Positions 62,083 through 64,000 of a DNA stretch of 64,000 bases are shown here, piece after piece; positions within the stretch are counted from its first letter, which is position 1; the number at the start of each line of letters is the position of its first letter. The DNA lies in NCBI GenBank assembly GCA_009731375.1, contig BJOX01000322.1:411903-475902 (forward strand), read 5' to 3'. The position numbers were made by a program, and so were the translations under genes. The stretch is from Paulinella micropora. Taxonomy: Eukaryota; Cercozoa; Imbricatea; Euglyphida. Under the pieces are notes generated by a model that ran no database searches, had not been told where the DNA came from, and saw only the letters and a list, made by a program, of their open reading frames with translations.

Positions 62083-62336
62083 GAAAGCAATTAGCCAGAA
62101 CTTTTGAGAAGGGCAGGCACAAATTTTGTTCGAAAAAAGCACAGTATGTAGCTGGACATCCCAGCTACATCCCAGCTACATACAGTACTTTTTTCGAACA
62201 AAATTTGTGCCTGCCTTTCTCACAAGCTCTGGCTAATTCCTTTTGTGTTGGACCAACCAACAAAAAAGCAATTAGCCAGAGCTTGTGAGAAAGGCAGGCA
62301 CAAATTTTGTTCGAAAAAAGCACAGTATGTAGCTGG
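62083..62336. repeat. Three alternating inverted copies of a ~70-bp sequence
   Basis: gcaattagccaga...gcaggcacaaattttgttcg...cagtatgtagctgg is direct at 62083-62154, inverted at 62164-62240, and direct again at 62268-62336. Adjacent copies can pair into hairpins of about 70 bp with short loops. Confidence 0.85.
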
Positions 62337-62354
62337 GATGTCAGTCAACATATG

Positions 62355-64000
62355 AAGTATGACAAGTAGGTAGGTAGGTGAATAGGTAGGTAGGTAGGCA
62401 GGCAGTCAGGCAAGAAGGTAGGCAGGCAGGTAAGTAGGTAGGCAGGCAGGTAGGTAGGCAGGTAGGTAAGTAGGTAGGTGGGTAAGTAGGTAGTTATGTA
62501 AGTAGGTAGGTAGCTAGAGGTATGTAGGTATATGTAGGTAGGTAGTTAAGTAGGAAGGCAGGCAGGCAGGTAGGTAGGAAGGCAGGCAGGTAAGTAGGCA
62601 GGCAGGCAGGTAGTATACGTAGGCAGGCAGGAAGGTAGGTAGACAGGTAGGCAGGTAGGTAGGTAGGTAGGTGGGTTGGTAGGTAGCTAGGGTAGGTAGG
62701 CAGGTAGGTACGTAGGTAGGTAGGTAGGTAGGTAGGTAGGTAAGTATGCAGTTAGGTAGTTAGTTGGGTAGGTAGCTAGGTAGTTAGTTAGGTTGTTAGG
62801 TAGGAGTTACATTAGGTAGGAGGTAGGTAGTTAGGTAGGTAGGTACCCGCTAGGTTGGTAGGTAGGCAGGCAGGCAGGCAGGTAGGTAGGTAGGTAGGTA
62901 GGCAGGCAGGCAGGTGGGTAGGTAGGTAGGTAGGCAGGCAGACAGGCAGGTAGGTAGGTGGGTAGAGTAGGTAGGTAGGTAGGTAGGTAAGTAGGTAGGT
63001 AGGCAGGCAGGCAGTCAATCAGGCAGGTAGGTAGGTAGATATACAGGTAGGTACACAGGTATTTATACAGGTAGGCAGGTAGGTTGGTAGATATATATAG
63101 GTAAGGAGGGAGTTCGGTGGGTAGGTATGTAGGTATGTAGGTAGGTAGTTAGGTAGTTATGTAGTTAGGTAGTTAGTTATAATTAGGTGGGTAGGTAGGT
63201 AGTTAGGTAGTTAGTTATAGTTAGGTAGGTAGGTAGGTAAATAGGTAGGTAGGTAGTTAGGTTGGTAGGTAGGTAGGTAGATAGGTAGATAGTTAGTTAG
63301 GTATGTAGGTAGGTAAGCAGGCAGGTAGGTAGGTAAGTAGGTAGGCAGGTAGGTAGGTAGGTAGGTAGGTAGGCAGGTAGGTAGGTAGGTAGTTAGTTGG
63401 TTGGGTAGGTAGGTAGGTAGGTATGTAGATAATTAGTTAGGTAGGTAGGCAGGTCGGTAGGTAGGTATCCGCGGTAGGTAGGTAGGTAGGTAGGTGTGTA
63501 GGTAGGTAGGTAGGTAGGCAGGAAGGTAGGTAGGCAGGTAGGTAGGTAGCCAGGCAAGCAGGCAGGTAGGTAGGTAGGTAGGTAGGTAGGTAAGGAGGTA
63601 GGTAGGTAGGTACCCGGTAGGTAGGTAGGTAGGTAGGTAGTTAGGTAGTTAGGTAGGTAGGTAGGTAGGTCGGTAAAGTAGGTCGGCAGGTCGGTAGGTA
63701 GGTGGATAGGTAGGTAGGTATGTAGGCAATCAGGCAGGCAGGTAGGTAGGAGGGTAGGTAGGTAGTAGATTGTTAGTACTAGGTAGGAGGGTAGGTAGGA
63801 AGGTAGGTAGGTAGGTAGGTAGGTCGGTGGGTAGGTAGATAGTTAGTTATAGGTAGATAGGTACTAAGTTAGTTTGGTAGGTAAGTAGGTAGGTAGGTAC
63901 CCGGTAGGTAGGTAGGTAGGTAGGGAGGCAGGCAGGCAGGCAGGTACGCAAGGTACGAAGGTAGGTATACAGGTACGTAGGTAGGTATACAGGTACGTAG
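62355..64000. repeat. (TAGG)n microsatellite to the window end
   Basis: Degenerate gtaggtag/gcaggcag repeats, ~1.65 kb, continuing past the window. It is not the TTAGGG telomere repeat. No gene. Confidence 0.95.

Noticed and set aside
60455-64000. Proteins rich in Leu-Pro-Thr-Tyr
   Set aside because: Direct translation of the CCTA microsatellite.
62355-64000. Telomere
   Set aside because: Repeat is TAGG/CAGG type, degenerate, and present in both orientations; not TTAGGG or another known telomere unit in uniform orientation.

Overview
The window is nuclear DNA of a eukaryote, most likely a unicellular, probably aquatic protist or alga. Evidence: GT-AG introns (clearest at 15342-15400), AATAAA poly(A) signals after two genes, a Ty3/gypsy-type retroelement, long microsatellites, secreted DUF285/PKD-like proteins of a kind common in marine protists, and an integrated polinton-like virus (PLV). 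I cannot name the species. It is a draft scaffold: N10 joins lie at 9011, 11277, 12139, 14819, 23481, 38119 and 42038, with larger gaps at 27587-28307 and 60921-61104. Several joins are flanked by duplicated or low-complexity sequence, so copy number near them is unsafe. Layout: 1-735, a 176-bp tandem repeat; 1451-8740, a decayed gypsy-like retroelement on the minus strand; 9529-12138, the 3' part of a minus-strand host gene (K/E-rich, Pro-rich, coiled-coil end); 11574-25050, four tandem copies (two collapsed by gaps, one cut short) of a ~5.03-kb unit carrying a DUF7869-like gene, a SAP-motif ORF and the 5' part of that minus-strand gene. From 25.1 to 44.4 kb lies a GC-rich cluster of six paralogous secreted proteins (signal peptide, two PKD-like modules, 6-8 DUF285/BspA-type repeats). 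Four are intact, one is frameshifted, and one is inverted and 5'-truncated. A kinase-fold gene sits inside the cluster. Two foldback-like elements (one nearly symmetric palindrome around 41351, one half copy at 44.9-45.8 kb) interrupt the region. From ~46.07 to ~59.88 kb the sequence turns AT-rich and holds an endogenous PLV/virophage-type element: protein-primed PolB, two DUF3820-like ORFs, a minor virion protein, major capsid, penton, Ulp1/adenain-type protease, coiled-coil protein, small basic protein, packaging ATPase, and a fibre with a peptidase S74 chaperone. Most of its larger genes carry stops or frameshifts, PolB lacks its N-terminal part, and no integrase is seen, so it is a dead or dying copy. 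Three intergenic sites carry the same two-hairpin module, possibly viral transcript-end signals. From 59.9 kb on there are only short tandem repeats and a (CCTA)n tract that flips to (TAGG)n.
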